Shown here: in pieces, positions 8,346 to 18,100 of the stretch | How positions within the stretch are numbered: position 1 is the first letter of the stretch | Layout: every line of letters starts with the position of its first letter | Assembly: GCF_017833035.1 (NCBI RefSeq) | Contig: NZ_JAFIBM010000001.1 | Span: forward strand, 3,183,762 to 3,247,761 | Direction of reading: 5' to 3' | DNA from: Frigoribacterium sp. PvP032 | GTDB taxonomy: Bacteria > Actinomycetota > Actinomycetes > Actinomycetales > Microbacteriaceae | Length of the DNA: 64,000 nucleotides | The notes under the pieces: generated by a model | Databases searched by the model: none | Seen by the model: the letters and a program-made list of their open reading frames with translations, nothing else | Told to the model about the DNA's origin: nothing | Made by a program: the position numbers and the translations under genes

Positions 8346-9092
8346 TCAGCGGTGCTGCGAGAGGAGCGCGAGCACGTCGGCGTGGCGCCCCTCGGCCTCC
8401 GCGTCGCGGAGGAACCGGACTCGCTGCACGAGCACCTCCTCGACGTCGGGCTGCTGCTCGAGGATCTGCACGGTCTCGTCGAGGAACTCGTCGAGGGGCA
8501 TGGCCGACTCGTCGTCCTGCTGGCCCATCAGCGTCGTCTGCACGGCCGGCGGCACGAGCTCGACGACCTGCAGGGGCGTGTCGGCCCACTGCACGCGGAG
8601 GCTCTGCGTGAACGAGTGCACGGCGGCCTTCGTGGCCGAGTAGGTCGGCGTCACGGGCAGGGGGACGAAGGCGAGGCCCGACGAGACGGTCATCAGCACA
8701 CCGTCCGGCTTGGCCGCGAGCCAGGGGCCGAACGCGGCCGCGGTGCGGATCGTGCCGAGCAGGTTCGTCGTGACGATCGACTCGGCGACGTCCAGGTGGG
8801 CAGGGTCGCGCAGGTCCTCGGGGAGCATGATGCCCGCCATCGTCACGACGACGTCGAGGTCGGGGTGCTCGCGGGTGACGGTCTCGAACGCTGCGCGGAT
8901 CGACTCGGGGTCGGCGACGTCGAGCTCGACGGCGTGCACGCCGGGGTGCGTCGCGACGATCTCGTCGAGCAGCGCGCGGCGGCGGCCGGCGACGATCACG
9001 GTGTCGCCGCGGGCGCTGAGGCGCTCGGCGAGGCCGAGGCCGATGCCCGACGTGGCTCCGGTGATCAGGACGGTGTTCCCGGTGGTCTTCAT
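8346..9092 (-). CDS. Short-chain dehydrogenase/reductase (DltE-like)
   Basis: This 248-residue Rossmann enzyme has the NAD(P)-binding motif VLITGATSGIGLG at residues 8-20 and an AGRRR segment after strand 2, which suggests NADPH preference. The catalytic Ser and YSATK motif are in MTVSSGLAF and TPTYSATKAAV. The usual NAG motif is replaced by MAG. The substrate cannot be predicted. GAGGAG six bases upstream supports the ATG at 9092. It is divergent from a MmyB-type regulator, a common pairing in actinobacteria in which the regulator controls the reductase. Confidence 0.88.
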   Translation of the reverse strand: MKTTGNTVLITGATSGIGLGLAERLSARGDTVIVAGRRRALLDEIVATHPGVHAVELDVADPESIRAAFETVTREHPDLDVVVTMAGIMLPEDLRDPAHLDVAESIVTTNLLGTIRTAAAFGPWLAAKPDGVLMTVSSGLAFVPLPVTPTYSATKAAVHSFTQSLRVQWADTPLQVVELVPPAVQTTLMGQQDDESAMPLDEFLDETVQILEQQPDVEEVLVQRVRFLRDAEAEGRHADVLALLSQHR

Positions 9093-9186
9093 GGTGTCTC
9101 CTCTGTCGACCGGCCGTGGTCGAGCGGCCGTCGGGGCGCGGCGCCCCGTCGCGGTCCAGCCTGCGCCGCGCCTCCTCGACGGGGAA

Positions 9187-9210
9187 GGGAGCGCCTATCG
9201 GGGGAGCGCC
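9187..9210. promoter_or_regulatory. Direct repeat in the SDR/regulator intergenic region
   Basis: GGGAGCGCC occurs at 9187-9195 and 9202-9210, 15 bases apart, in the 159-bp divergent region. It could be an operator for the adjacent XRE-type regulator. This rests only on position and repetition. Confidence 0.3.
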
Positions 9211-9251
9211 GGTCCCTGGTCCGCTGCGCCCTCGGGGGCGAGGATGGGCGC

Positions 9252-10100
9252 ATGGACCGTCCCGGACTCGCCGAGTTCCTCCGCGCACGCCGCGAGGCGC
9301 TGCAGCCCTCCGACGTCGGCCTGCCCGCCGGCGCCCGCAGACGCACCGCCGGCCTGCGCCGGGAGGAGATCGCGGCCGTCGTCGGGATGTCCGCCGACTA
9401 CTGGGCCCGCCTCGAGCAGCGCCGGGGCCCGCAGCCCTCCGACCAGATGCTCACGGCCATCGCCCGCGGGCTGCGCCTCGACCTCGACGAGCGCGACCAC
9501 CTCTTCCGTCTCGCCGGCCACGAGGCTCCGCGCCGCGCCCGGCGCTCGCAGCACGTCAGCCCCGGTCTGATGCGAGTGCTCGACCGCCTCGACGACACCC
9601 CGGCGCTCGTCATCACCGAGCTCGGCGAGACGCTGGCGCAGAACAGGCTGGCCACCGCCGTGTTCGGCGACGGCACGGGCTGGACGGGTCTCGACCGCAG
9701 CGGCGTGCACCGCTGGTTCGCCCACCCGGAGGCGCGCGGCCAGTACCCGGGGCGCGACCACGAGCACCAGGGCCGGCTCCAGGTCGCGCAGCTGCGCGTC
9801 GCCGCGTCGATGCCCGATCCTGACCCGCTCGCGGCACGTGTCGTGGCCAGCCTGCTCGCGACGAGCGACGAGTTCCGTCGCTACTGGGACCTGCAGGAGG
9901 TGGGCAGCCGATTCGACGAGCACAAGACCCTGCAGCACCCCGAGGTGGGCGAGATCGAGGTGCACTGCCAGGCGCTGTTCACCGAGGACCAGTCGCAGGT
10001 GCTGCTGGTGCTCACCCCCGTGCCCGGGTCAGGCGCCGCCGAGGCGCTGGCGCTGCTCGGCGTGGTGGGGGCACAGCGGTTCAGCGCGGCGCACGACTGA
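9252..10100 (+). CDS. MmyB-like XRE-family transcriptional regulator
   Basis: The 282-residue protein has an N-terminal helix-turn-helix: RTAGLRREEIAAVVGMS, then YWARLEQRRGPQPSDQML, at residues 30-70. This is followed by the MmyB-like ligand-binding region with LVITELGETLAQNRLA and a C-terminal VHCQALF segment. Such regulators usually control a divergent oxidoreductase, here the SDR gene. The ATG at 9252 is preceded by GAGGAT six bases upstream and no strong ribosome site, so the message may be leaderless. The inducer is unknown. Confidence 0.88.
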   Translation: MDRPGLAEFLRARREALQPSDVGLPAGARRRTAGLRREEIAAVVGMSADYWARLEQRRGPQPSDQMLTAIARGLRLDLDERDHLFRLAGHEAPRRARRSQHVSPGLMRVLDRLDDTPALVITELGETLAQNRLATAVFGDGTGWTGLDRSGVHRWFAHPEARGQYPGRDHEHQGRLQVAQLRVAASMPDPDPLAARVVASLLATSDEFRRYWDLQEVGSRFDEHKTLQHPEVGEIEVHCQALFTEDQSQVLLVLTPVPGSGAAEALALLGVVGAQRFSAAHD

Positions 10101-10127
10101 GGCGACGGGACCTGGTGTCCCGCCGCC
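10101..10127. terminator. Bidirectional hairpin between convergent genes
   Basis: GGCGACGGGAC (10101-10111) pairs with GTCCCGCCGCC (10117-10127) with one mismatch and a five-base loop. It lies directly after the regulator stop and before the end of the convergent beta-helix gene. Confidence 0.65.
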
Positions 10128-10181
10128 TCCTCCCGCTGCCCGTCAGCCCTGCATCAGGGGCTGCCGATCAGGAGCTGCCGA

Positions 10182-12692
10182 TCAGAAGGCGCCGATGCGC
10201 CTCGCCGTGCCGGGCTGGCCGACGAGCGCCGCGATGTCGGCGGGGAGCGACGCGGCGATCCCGACCGACGACGTCAGCAGGCTGACCATGGAGCCGAGGC
10301 CGAGCGCCGATCCCGTCTCGACGTTCCGCCACGAGGGCTTGGCGGCCGCGATCGCGGCGACCGAGTCGAGCCGGGTGACCGTCTTGTTGTCGCCTGCGCC
10401 CCAGCCCAGCAGGGTCGCCTGGGCGGTCGTCACGCGCTTGTTGAATGCGTTGCCCGTGACGACGATGCCCATCGAGTCGGCCGAGCGGCCCGTCTTGTTG
10501 TCGAGGACGTAGACCTGGAACCGACCGCCGCTGCCGAAGGCGTTGTTCGCGACCGTGATGTCGCCGGTCACCCAGCTCATGGTCGGGTCGGGGATCGGGC
10601 GTCGTCGGTCCTGCCCCGTGGCCGCGGTGGCCTGGCGGCGCTCGTCCTGCAGGATCTTCACGCCGATGTCGCTGAAGCCGCCGATCGAGTTGTTGTAGAC
10701 GCGCACGTGGTCGGTGCCGATGATCTGCAGGCCGACCTTGCCGCCCGTCACCGTGTTGTCCGCGATGACCGCCTTGCTCGACAGCTCGAGCTGGATGCCC
10801 GTCCACTCGTTGTCGACGACCGTGTTGCCGGTGATGGTCACGTCGTAGACGGACTCGTCCAGCCACAGCCCGGAGCTGTAGTTGCGGCTGATGTCGTTGC
10901 CGGACACCGTGACGTCCCTGGCACGCGTGATCTTCACGCCGCCGGAGACCGGGGTCTCCTTGAACCGCTGCCAGTTGTTCTCCCGGACGACCGAGTCGGT
11001 CAGGCGGAGCCCGTACGAGGCGTTGCTGCCGATGCCGAGCATCCCGTTGCGCTCGACGGTCAGGCGGCTGAGGCGGCCGTCGTTGTTCTCGATGTTGAGG
11101 CCGATCATGGCGTTGTCCCTGACGACGAGGTCACGGGCCGTGGCCCCGACGTTGCCGAGCCGGACCGCGCCGCGGTCGGAGTCGAGGGTCGCGTAGCGGC
11201 GCACCCCGAAGCCCTGCAGGGTCGTGCCGGGCGACTGCACCCAGATGGCCTGCGTCTTGTTGCTCACCCGCAGCTCGTGGCCCGCGGGGTCGCTGCCGAT
11301 CAGGACCCGCCCGGTGGTGGGGTCCGTCGCGAAGGTGCCCGGAGCGAGCTGCGCGGCGGTCACCTGCGTCAGCTGCGCGCCGTCGAGGAACACCTGGTCG
11401 GGCTTGGCCGCCAGGGGGAACGACGGCGAGAGGAAGCGGGGGTTGTCGGCGATGCCGAGCACGGCCGACGACGGGAAGAAGGACCACGGGGTGCTCCACG
11501 ACGAGCCGGAGCGCTGCCACGACGTCACGGGCACCGAGCCGTCGAGCCACACGGCCTCGCGCGGGTAGGACTGGATCGTGATCGGCTTGCCGAACGGGAC
11601 GACGACGCTCTCGTTGTAGCTGCCCGCGCGGAGCACGACCGTCCCGCCGGACTTGGCCGCGGCCACCGCCGCCCCGAGGGTCCTGAACGGAGCGGCCTGG
11701 CTGCCGGCGGCACGGTCGTCGCCGCCGGGCGCGACGAAGAGGGCGCCGGACGGGACCGGGTAGGAGGCGGTGCCCACCGAGGCGGAGCCCTGCGACGCGC
11801 TCGGCGCGGGCGCGGGCGCGGGCGCAGGCGCCGGAGCAGGTGCGGGTGCGGGTGCGGGTGCCGGAGCAGGGGCCGGTGCGGGAGCAGGCGCCGGGGCCGG
11901 TGCCGGTGTCGGCGTCGGCGTCGCGTCCTGCGGGGACTTCGTGACGACGAGGTCGTCGAAGCTCGTGGTGACGGCCACCGTGTTGCTGCCGCTCGCGTAC
12001 TGCCAGATGCCGACGGCGCCCGCCTTCGCGAGACGGGCCGAGCTCGCGTCGGTGCGCGTCAGCTGCCACGCCGGCTCGCTGCTGCCGAGCCAGGCCTTGC
12101 CCTTGAGGCTCACGGTGGAGGTGCCGGTCGCCTGGAAGAGCACGGTCAGCTGCGACCCCTTGGTCACGGTCTTGGGCAGGGCCACTCGCCCGAGGTCGGT
12201 CTCGCCGGACGTCGTCACCCGGGTGAGCGCGAGGGCGACGGAGCCGGATCGACCCAGCTCGACACGGCCGCGGTAGGCGGAGCCGTCCGCCTGGCGGCGC
12301 AGCTCCCAGCCCTGGTAGAGCGCGGCGGCCGAGTTCGGCAGGGTGATTCGCTCCCGCACGGAGACGTCCTGCACCGAGACGCCGGCCAGCGTCGCGGATG
12401 CCGAGGCGCTCGCCGGCAGCTTCGTGATCGAGGAGACTCCGCTGCCCACGGCGAAGCTGGTGGCCGAGCTCGTGGACTTGGTCGTCCACGCGCCTCCCGC
12501 GTCCGCCTTGCCCCAGCCCTTCGCGACGACCCGCGACGACTTGTCGGAGGCGGCGGTCGAGGTGGCCGCGGAGGCACCGGTCGTCGGCACGAGGACGCCG
12601 GCCAGGAGGATCGCCGCCATCCCCGCTGTGGCGACCACGGCACGAGCCTTCCGGCGCGTCGGAACGGACTGGGGCGGGGAGGCGTCGAGCAT
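10182..12692 (-). CDS. Secreted right-handed beta-helix protein with N-terminal matrix domain
   Basis: The 836-residue product has a long signal peptide (basic residues 14-17, hydrophobic 18-34, likely cut after TTGASA). Residues 58-252 form a domain homologous to the C-terminus of the large PKD/LamG protein at 15180; shared marks are GWG.AD.GGAWT, GKAWLG..EP.AW and SFDDL. A Pro-Ala linker (about 259-297) follows. Residues 315-380 match the start of DUF1565/parallel beta-helix proteins (LFVAPGGDDRAAGSQAAPFRTLG). From about 500 to 760 come degenerate beta-helix rungs such as VTVSGNDISRNYSSGLWLDE. This fold is common in polysaccharide lyases and epimerases, so glycan binding or cleavage of the local exopolysaccharide is an inference. 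No cell-wall anchor is visible. AAAGGAG supports the ATG at 12692. Confidence 0.85.
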   Translation of the reverse strand: MLDASPPQSVPTRRKARAVVATAGMAAILLAGVLVPTTGASAATSTAASDKSSRVVAKGWGKADAGGAWTTKSTSSATSFAVGSGVSSITKLPASASASATLAGVSVQDVSVRERITLPNSAAALYQGWELRRQADGSAYRGRVELGRSGSVALALTRVTTSGETDLGRVALPKTVTKGSQLTVLFQATGTSTVSLKGKAWLGSSEPAWQLTRTDASSARLAKAGAVGIWQYASGSNTVAVTTSFDDLVVTKSPQDATPTPTPAPAPAPAPAPAPAPAPAPAPAPAPAPAPAPAPAPSASQGSASVGTASYPVPSGALFVAPGGDDRAAGSQAAPFRTLGAAVAAAKSGGTVVLRAGSYNESVVVPFGKPITIQSYPREAVWLDGSVPVTSWQRSGSSWSTPWSFFPSSAVLGIADNPRFLSPSFPLAAKPDQVFLDGAQLTQVTAAQLAPGTFATDPTTGRVLIGSDPAGHELRVSNKTQAIWVQSPGTTLQGFGVRRYATLDSDRGAVRLGNVGATARDLVVRDNAMIGLNIENNDGRLSRLTVERNGMLGIGSNASYGLRLTDSVVRENNWQRFKETPVSGGVKITRARDVTVSGNDISRNYSSGLWLDESVYDVTITGNTVVDNEWTGIQLELSSKAVIADNTVTGGKVGLQIIGTDHVRVYNNSIGGFSDIGVKILQDERRQATAATGQDRRRPIPDPTMSWVTGDITVANNAFGSGGRFQVYVLDNKTGRSADSMGIVVTGNAFNKRVTTAQATLLGWGAGDNKTVTRLDSVAAIAAAKPSWRNVETGSALGLGSMVSLLTSSVGIAASLPADIAALVGQPGTARRIGAF
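11802..11918 (-). repeat. Pro-Ala dipeptide repeat tract
   Basis: About 18 alternating Pro-Ala pairs (residues 259-297 of the beta-helix protein) are encoded by GC-rich six-base units. It is a rigid linker between the matrix domain and the beta-helix. Tracts like this can change length by slippage in frame. Confidence 0.85.
11937..12521 (-). other. Shared matrix domain, N-terminal copy
   Basis: Residues 58-252 of the beta-helix protein align along their length with the last 210 residues of the propeller/LamG/PKD protein (19266-19895). The pattern resembles a concanavalin/LamG-like sandwich with the closing strand SFDDL, but the family is not identified here. Confidence 0.7.
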
Positions 12693-12822
12693 CGGCGCTC
12701 CTTTCGTCGGGTGGGGCTTCGGTGCGAGGCGTGCCCCCCGGAGGGGGGCTTGCGGGGGCGAGGCGACAGCGAGTCGGGAGGGGCACTCAGTGAAGACAAG
12801 AACGAATACTCATACATCTACC

Positions 12823-12838
12823 CCCGTTCTGCAACGGG
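12823..12838. repeat. Small dyad in the divergent wzy/beta-helix intergenic region
   Basis: CCCGTT-CTGC-AACGGG lies beside an unusually AT-rich patch (12791-12820) in the 246-bp region between two divergent starts. It is a plausible regulatory or promoter region for the beta-helix gene. No clean -35/-10 pair was found there. Confidence 0.35.
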
Positions 12839-12926
12839 CCGTGAGCCCCCGAGCAGGTGCCCTCCGTCCGGGTGCCCTCCTCTCGGGGGGCGCTCCGGCC
12901 CCTCCTGGACACGCCCGGTCGTCGCC

Positions 12927-12932
12927 TAGAGT
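12927..12932 (+). promoter_or_regulatory. -10 box for leaderless wzy-like transcript
   Basis: TAGAGT ends six bases before the ATG at 12939, and no Shine-Dalgarno sequence lies between. This fits leaderless initiation of the plus-strand exopolysaccharide genes. Confidence 0.5.
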
Positions 12933-12938
12933 TCACGC

Positions 12939-14363
12939 ATGACGCAGTCCGCGACCGGCTCGGCGCCGGCGGCGACCGTCCGGCGTCGACGACCCCGCGC
13001 CTCCTCGTCGGCACCGTTCCGGACCCTCGACGGCACGGCCGACGGCCCCTTCGGAGCCGCGAGCGACCCCCGCCCCTGGGTCAGGGCCCTGGCGGCCGTG
13101 GCACTCGTCGCGCTGGGGACCCGCTGGACCCTCCCCCAGAACCTGCAGGTCGGCTTCGTGGTCGCCGCCGTCCTCCTCCCGGTCTGGTGGGGGGCGATGC
13201 GCAGGCAGCGCGGCGGCGTCACGCTCCTCGCCGTGGCCGCCGCCGCCGCGGCCGCCGGGCTCTGGCTGGGCCTCGCCAACGCCGGCGACCACGAGGTCGA
13301 CCCTGCGGCCGTCCTGCCCGCGACGATCACGCTCGTGGGGACGGTCGCCAGCGTCGGCCTGTTCGTCTGGGGCCGGGAGGTGCTGCGGCCGGAACGTGCG
13401 GCCCTGTGGTTCGGGATCGGCCTCGCCCTGGGCTTCAGCTCGGACACCACGCTGTTCGCCACCAACCCCTGGAAGTTCGGCTACGCCCTGCCCGTCACCG
13501 TCATCGCGCTCGCGATCGCGGCGCACCTCGGCCGTCGGTACGAGCTCGCGGTCCTCGCCGTGCTCACCGTCGTCGCGGCGCTCAACGACTTCCGCTCGGC
13601 CTTCGGGCTGCTGCTGCTCGCGGCCCTGCTCGTCTTCGCCCAGCTCGCGATCGTCCGACCCCATCGGCGCCCCTCGCCGGCCGCGGTGCTGGCCGGCCTG
13701 ACGGCCCTCGGCGTCATCGTGTTCCAGCTCGGGCAGGCGCTGATCCTCGACGGGTACCTGGGCGCCGCCACCCAGGCCCGCAGCATCGAGCAGCTGCGCG
13801 TCTCCGGCTCGCTGATCCTCGGCGGACGACCAGAGCTCGCCGCCACGGTCGCCCTCATGGAGCACCACCCGTGGGGCTTCGGCGCAGGGTCCGTCCCGAC
13901 GCCGGCGGACGTGCTCGTCGCCAAGGAGGGCATGAGCAGCATCGGCTACCAGCCCGACAACGGCTACGTCGAGAGGTTCATGTTCGGCGGCCACATCGAG
14001 CTCCACTCGATCTTCGGCGACCTGTGGGCGCAGTCGGGGATCCTCGGCCTCCTGCTGGTCTCCGTCATGCTGCTCGTGCTCACCGTCGGCGTCGCCCGCC
14101 GCATCTCCGAGGGCACGGCGAGCGGAGTCCTGCTCTACTCGGCGGCACAGAGCGCGTGGAACGTGTTCTTCGGCCCCTTCTACACGTCGTTCCCCACCCT
14201 CGTCATCGCCCTCGCCCTGGCGTTCGTGCCGGTCGCCGGCCGCGCTCGCCCCCGCGCGACGCGACTCGGACGGATCGGCGCTGCCGCGCCCGGTGGCTGG
14301 CATGCTGGCCGGGGCCGCGGACCTGTCGACACGCAGGGCCTCGCGACGCCCGACCCGACCTAG
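12939..14363 (+). CDS. O-antigen ligase/Wzy-like polysaccharide polymerase
   Basis: This 474-residue protein has about ten to eleven membrane helices and a large extracytoplasmic loop late in the sequence (about residues 280-365). The loop contains EHHPWGFGAGSVP and GHIELHSIFGDLWAQSGILG, the pattern of Wzy/WaaL polymerases, in which an exposed His/Arg loop handles lipid-linked sugars. It would polymerise exported repeat units outside the membrane. The neighbours (flippase, Wzz-like protein, glycosyltransferases) support this. The first 45 residues are cytoplasmic, Arg/Ser-rich and disordered. A -10 box lies six bases before the ATG. Confidence 0.8.
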   Translation: MTQSATGSAPAATVRRRRPRASSSAPFRTLDGTADGPFGAASDPRPWVRALAAVALVALGTRWTLPQNLQVGFVVAAVLLPVWWGAMRRQRGGVTLLAVAAAAAAAGLWLGLANAGDHEVDPAAVLPATITLVGTVASVGLFVWGREVLRPERAALWFGIGLALGFSSDTTLFATNPWKFGYALPVTVIALAIAAHLGRRYELAVLAVLTVVAALNDFRSAFGLLLLAALLVFAQLAIVRPHRRPSPAAVLAGLTALGVIVFQLGQALILDGYLGAATQARSIEQLRVSGSLILGGRPELAATVALMEHHPWGFGAGSVPTPADVLVAKEGMSSIGYQPDNGYVERFMFGGHIELHSIFGDLWAQSGILGLLLVSVMLLVLTVGVARRISEGTASGVLLYSAAQSAWNVFFGPFYTSFPTLVIALALAFVPVAGRARPRATRLGRIGAAAPGGWHAGRGRGPVDTQGLATPDPT

Positions 14364-14372
14364 GAGCACCCG

Positions 14373-15041
14373 ATGTCGTCACCCGACGAGACGCCCCCCA
14401 CCTCGACCGCCGACACCTCCCGTCGCCGTGGGCGGATCATCGCCGTCGCCGTGGGGCTCGTGGCCGTCGCGGCGGTCGTGCTCGCCCTCGTGCTGACCGG
14501 TCGAGGCGACGACTCACCCGGCGCGGGCGGCTCCCCCGAGCCGTCGGCCGGCTCGTCGTCGGCCTCGTCGACGGGCGGCGGGACGGCGAGCGCCGAGCCG
14601 ACGGACGGCCCCGCCGACGAGCTGCCCGCAGCCGGCCCCGACACCCCTGAGGCACCACCCGTCGCCTTCGACGAGTCGCCCACGGTCCTGACAGGGGTGA
14701 CGGCGAGGGTGAAAAGCGTGACGGCGGTCGACGGGGACGCCACCCTGCCCGGCGAGGTCGCGGGCCCCGCAGTCCTGGCGGAGCTCGAGCTGACCAACGA
14801 CTCCGGCACGGCGATCGACCTCTCGACCACCGTCGTCAACCTCGCCTACGGAGCCGACCGCATCCCCGCCAACACGTTCTCCACCGGGACTTCTTCGTTC
14901 GTCGGCTCACTGGACACCGGGAGTTCAGCCACCGCCTCCTACGTCTTCGCGGTCCCGACCGACGAGCAGGACGTGCTCCGGCTCACTCTGGACTACGCGG
15001 TCGACGTGCCGGTCGTGGTCTTCGAGGGCGCCGCCTCCTGA
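14373..15041 (+). CDS. Membrane-anchored extracellular protein, DUF4352-like
   Basis: The 222-residue product has a short cytoplasmic head with RRRGR, one membrane helix (IIAVAVGLVAVAAVVLALVL, about 21-43), a Gly/Ser/Pro/Glu-rich linker to residue 95 and a C-terminal beta domain. That domain contains VTARVKSVTAV, AELELTNDSGTAIDLS and ATASYVFAVP, as in DUF4352/telomere-type immunoglobulin-like domains. AGGAG precedes the ATG. It starts nine bases after the polymerase gene, so the two are probably one transcript. A role at the cell surface in exopolysaccharide assembly is inferred from location only. Confidence 0.7.
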   Translation: MSSPDETPPTSTADTSRRRGRIIAVAVGLVAVAAVVLALVLTGRGDDSPGAGGSPEPSAGSSSASSTGGGTASAEPTDGPADELPAAGPDTPEAPPVAFDESPTVLTGVTARVKSVTAVDGDATLPGEVAGPAVLAELELTNDSGTAIDLSTTVVNLAYGADRIPANTFSTGTSSFVGSLDTGSSATASYVFAVPTDEQDVLRLTLDYAVDVPVVVFEGAAS

Positions 15042-15045
15042 CCTC

Positions 15046-15086
15046 GTGGCCCCAGAACGGGGGCCACTGTCCCCCCTTGTGGGGAC
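15046..15086 (+). terminator. Tandem hairpins after the DUF4352-like gene
   Basis: GTGGCCCC-6-GGGGCCAC (15046-15067) is followed at once by GTCCCC-6-GGGGAC (15069-15086). They lie just after the stop at 15041 and about 95 bases before the large secreted protein, so transcription is probably reduced or restarted here. Confidence 0.6.
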
Positions 15087-15179
15087 CTTATAGTCACTAT
15101 GCCGCCGGGACCCGAATCCCGAGAGCACCGCCGATGCCCGACACGTCGGCGGGACACCCGACCCGAATGAGGCACCCGC

Positions 15180-18100
15180 ATGGGCACATCCGTCTCGTCG
15201 CGCCTTCGCCTCACGGCGATCGCTGCTGCGTCCGCCGTTCTCCTCTCGGCCCTGACCGGCCTGCAGCCGGCCTTCGCCGACTCTGCCCCCGCAGACCCGG
15301 CCTCGCCCGCGACGCCTGCGACGGTGACCGCGGACGCGCTGCCCACGCCGCAGATCGACGGCTCGGTCTTCTCGCAGGTCGTCGTCGGGAACACCGTCTA
15401 CGCGGCCGGCAAGTTCACGAAGGCACGACCGGCCGGCTCCGCACCCGGCGTCAACGAGGTGCCGCGCAGCTACGTGCTGGCCTACGACATCACGACCGGC
15501 GCCTTGTCGACCACCTTCGCCCCCGTCATCGACGGTCAGGTCAAGGCCCTCGCGGCCTCCCCCGACGGCAAGCGCCTCTACATCGGCGGAGCGTTCACCA
15601 AGGTCAACGGCGTCGCCAAGTACCGCCTCGCCGCCCTCGACCCGACCACCGGCGCCCTCGTCACGAGCTGGAACCCCGGCACGAACGCCACGGTCAACGC
15701 GATCGCGGCCGTGGGCCCGAACGTCTACGTCGCCGGCGTCTTCTCGAGCATCGGCAAGGACACCCGCACCAGGGCCGCCGCGGTCACCGCCTCGAACGGG
15801 ACCAACCTGCCCTGGGCCCCGCAGATCGCCGGCGGCGACGTGCTGGCGCTGGTCGCGAGCCCCGACGGCTCGAAGATCGTGCTGGGCGGCTCGTTCAGCT
15901 CCGTCAACGGCTCGTCCGCCCCCGGCTACGGCCTGGCGATGACCGACCCGACCTCCGGGGCGAACCTCCCGTTCCAGGCGAACGACGTCGTGCGCAACGG
16001 CGGCGGCCAGGCGGCGATCTACAGCCTGAGCGCCACCGCGAACGGCGTCTACGGCTCCGGCTACACCTTCGGGGGCGGCGGCCGGCTCGAGGGAGCGTTC
16101 AAGTCGACCTGGAACGGCGACCTGGTCTGGGTCGAGGACTGCCACGGCGACACCTACTCCGTCGCGGCGAACAGCACCGCCGTGTACATCGCGGGGCACC
16201 CCCACTACTGCGGCAACATCGGCGGCCAGCCGCAGACCACCCCGTGGACGTTCCAGCGCGCGATGGCCTTCAGCGACGCGGCCACGCAGACCATCACGAA
16301 CGACCCGATGGGCTACTACAACTTCGCCGGCACGCCCGCCCCGAGCATCCTCAACTGGTTCCCCGACTTCGGCACCGGCAGCTACACCGGCCAGAACCAG
16401 GGCCCCTGGAGCGTCGCGGCCACGGACAAGTACGTCGTCTACGGCGGCGAGTTCCCCACCGTCAACGGCAAGGCCCAGTACGGCCTGACCCGCTTCGCTG
16501 TCTCCAGCATCGCTCCCAACAAGGAGGGGCCGATCGCCTCGGGCGCCCTGTTCAAGCCCACCCTGGTCTCGCTCGAGTCCGGCAGCGTCCGCGTCGGCTG
16601 GGAGTCCAACTGGGACCGTGACAACGCGAACCTGAGCTACGCGGTCTACCGCGACGGCAACCTCACGACGCCGGTCTACACGACCACGTCGGCCTCGACC
16701 TTCTGGAAGCGCCCGGCCATCGGCTTCATCGACAAGGGGCTGGCTCCCGGCAGCGTCCACAACTACCGGATCCGGGCCACCGACCCGCTCGGCAACACCG
16801 TCCTCGGCGACACCGTGACGGTGACCGTGTCGGCCACCGCGGCTTCTCCGTACCAGCAGCGGGTCGCCGCGGACGGGGCGACCGCCCTCTGGCGCCTGGG
16901 CGAGAAGACCGGCTCGACGGTCTACGACTCGGTCGGGTTCGACGACCAGCAGGCCCTCGCCGGCGTGACGCGCGGGGCAGGCGGGCAGGCCTCGACCGAC
17001 TCCGACGGCGCGAGCAGCTTCTCGGGCACGGACACCGGGCTCTCGTCGACGGCCTCGCCGATCGCCGGGCCGCAGACCTTCTCGGTCGAGGCCTGGTTCC
17101 GCAGCACGTCCACCACCGGCGGCAAGATCGTCGGCTTCGGCAGCAACCGCACGGGCGCGTCCGGCTCGTACGACCGCCACCTCTACATGGACCCGCAGGG
17201 CCACGTGTCGTTCGGCGTGTACCCGAACGCGAGTCGGATCATCACCAGCCCGACGGCGCTGAACGACGGCCAGTGGCACCAGGTCGTCGGGACGCTGAGC
17301 TCGGCCGGACAGTCGTTCTACGTGGACGGCAAGAAGGTCGCCACCGACTCCGGCACGACCGGCGCCCAGGACTACACGGGCTACTGGCGCATCGGCGGGG
17401 ACAACAACTGGAACGGCGCCCCGTACTTCCAGGGCGACATCGACGACGTCTCCGTGTACCCGACGGCGCTGAGCGCCGGACAGGTCGACGGCCAGTGGGT
17501 CGCCTCCGGCCGGGTCAGCAAGCTGCCCGCAGCGCCTGCTGACGCCTACGGCGCCCGGGTGTTCCAGGACGCCCCTGAGGCCTACTTCCGTCTCGACGGC
17601 GACAGCTCGACCGTCGCCGCCGACTCGTCGCCCGTGGGGACCAACGGCGTGGTGAGCGGAGGGGTCACGACCGGAGGCGCCTCGGCCGTGGCGTCGGGCT
17701 CCGGCAGCTCGGCGGCCTTCGACGGGTCGACGGGCGGCGTCGCGACGACCACGTCGTACGACGCGCCGAACAGCTACTCGCTCGAGACCTGGTTCAACAC
17801 GACCACGACCTCCGGCGGCAAGCTGATCGGCTTCGGCAGCTCGCAGACGGGCTTCAGCGGCAACTACGACCGGCACGTCTACATGGAGCAGGACGGCCGC
17901 CTCCAGTTCGGCATCTGGACAGGTCAGATGAACCTCGCGAGCAGCGCCGCCAGCTACAACGACGGCCGCTGGCACCACGTCGTGGCGACGCAGGGCACCG
18001 ACGGCATGAAGCTCTACGTCGACGGCGCCCAGGTCGGGTCGAACCCGACCACCGCCTCCGACGGCTACCGCGGCTACCTCCGCCTCGGCGGCGACAGCTC

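Noticed and set aside
11802-11918. Possible CRISPR-like or minisatellite array
   Set aside because: It is a short in-frame Pro-Ala codon repeat with no spacers.
10707-12929. A 740-codon open frame antisense to the beta-helix gene
   Set aside because: Low-complexity Arg/Gly translation; the minus strand has signal peptide, ribosome site and recognisable folds.
15077-15094. Promoter TTGTGG/TATAGT before the large secreted protein
   Set aside because: The boxes are only six bases apart and overlap a hairpin, so the pair is not a functional sigma-70 promoter.
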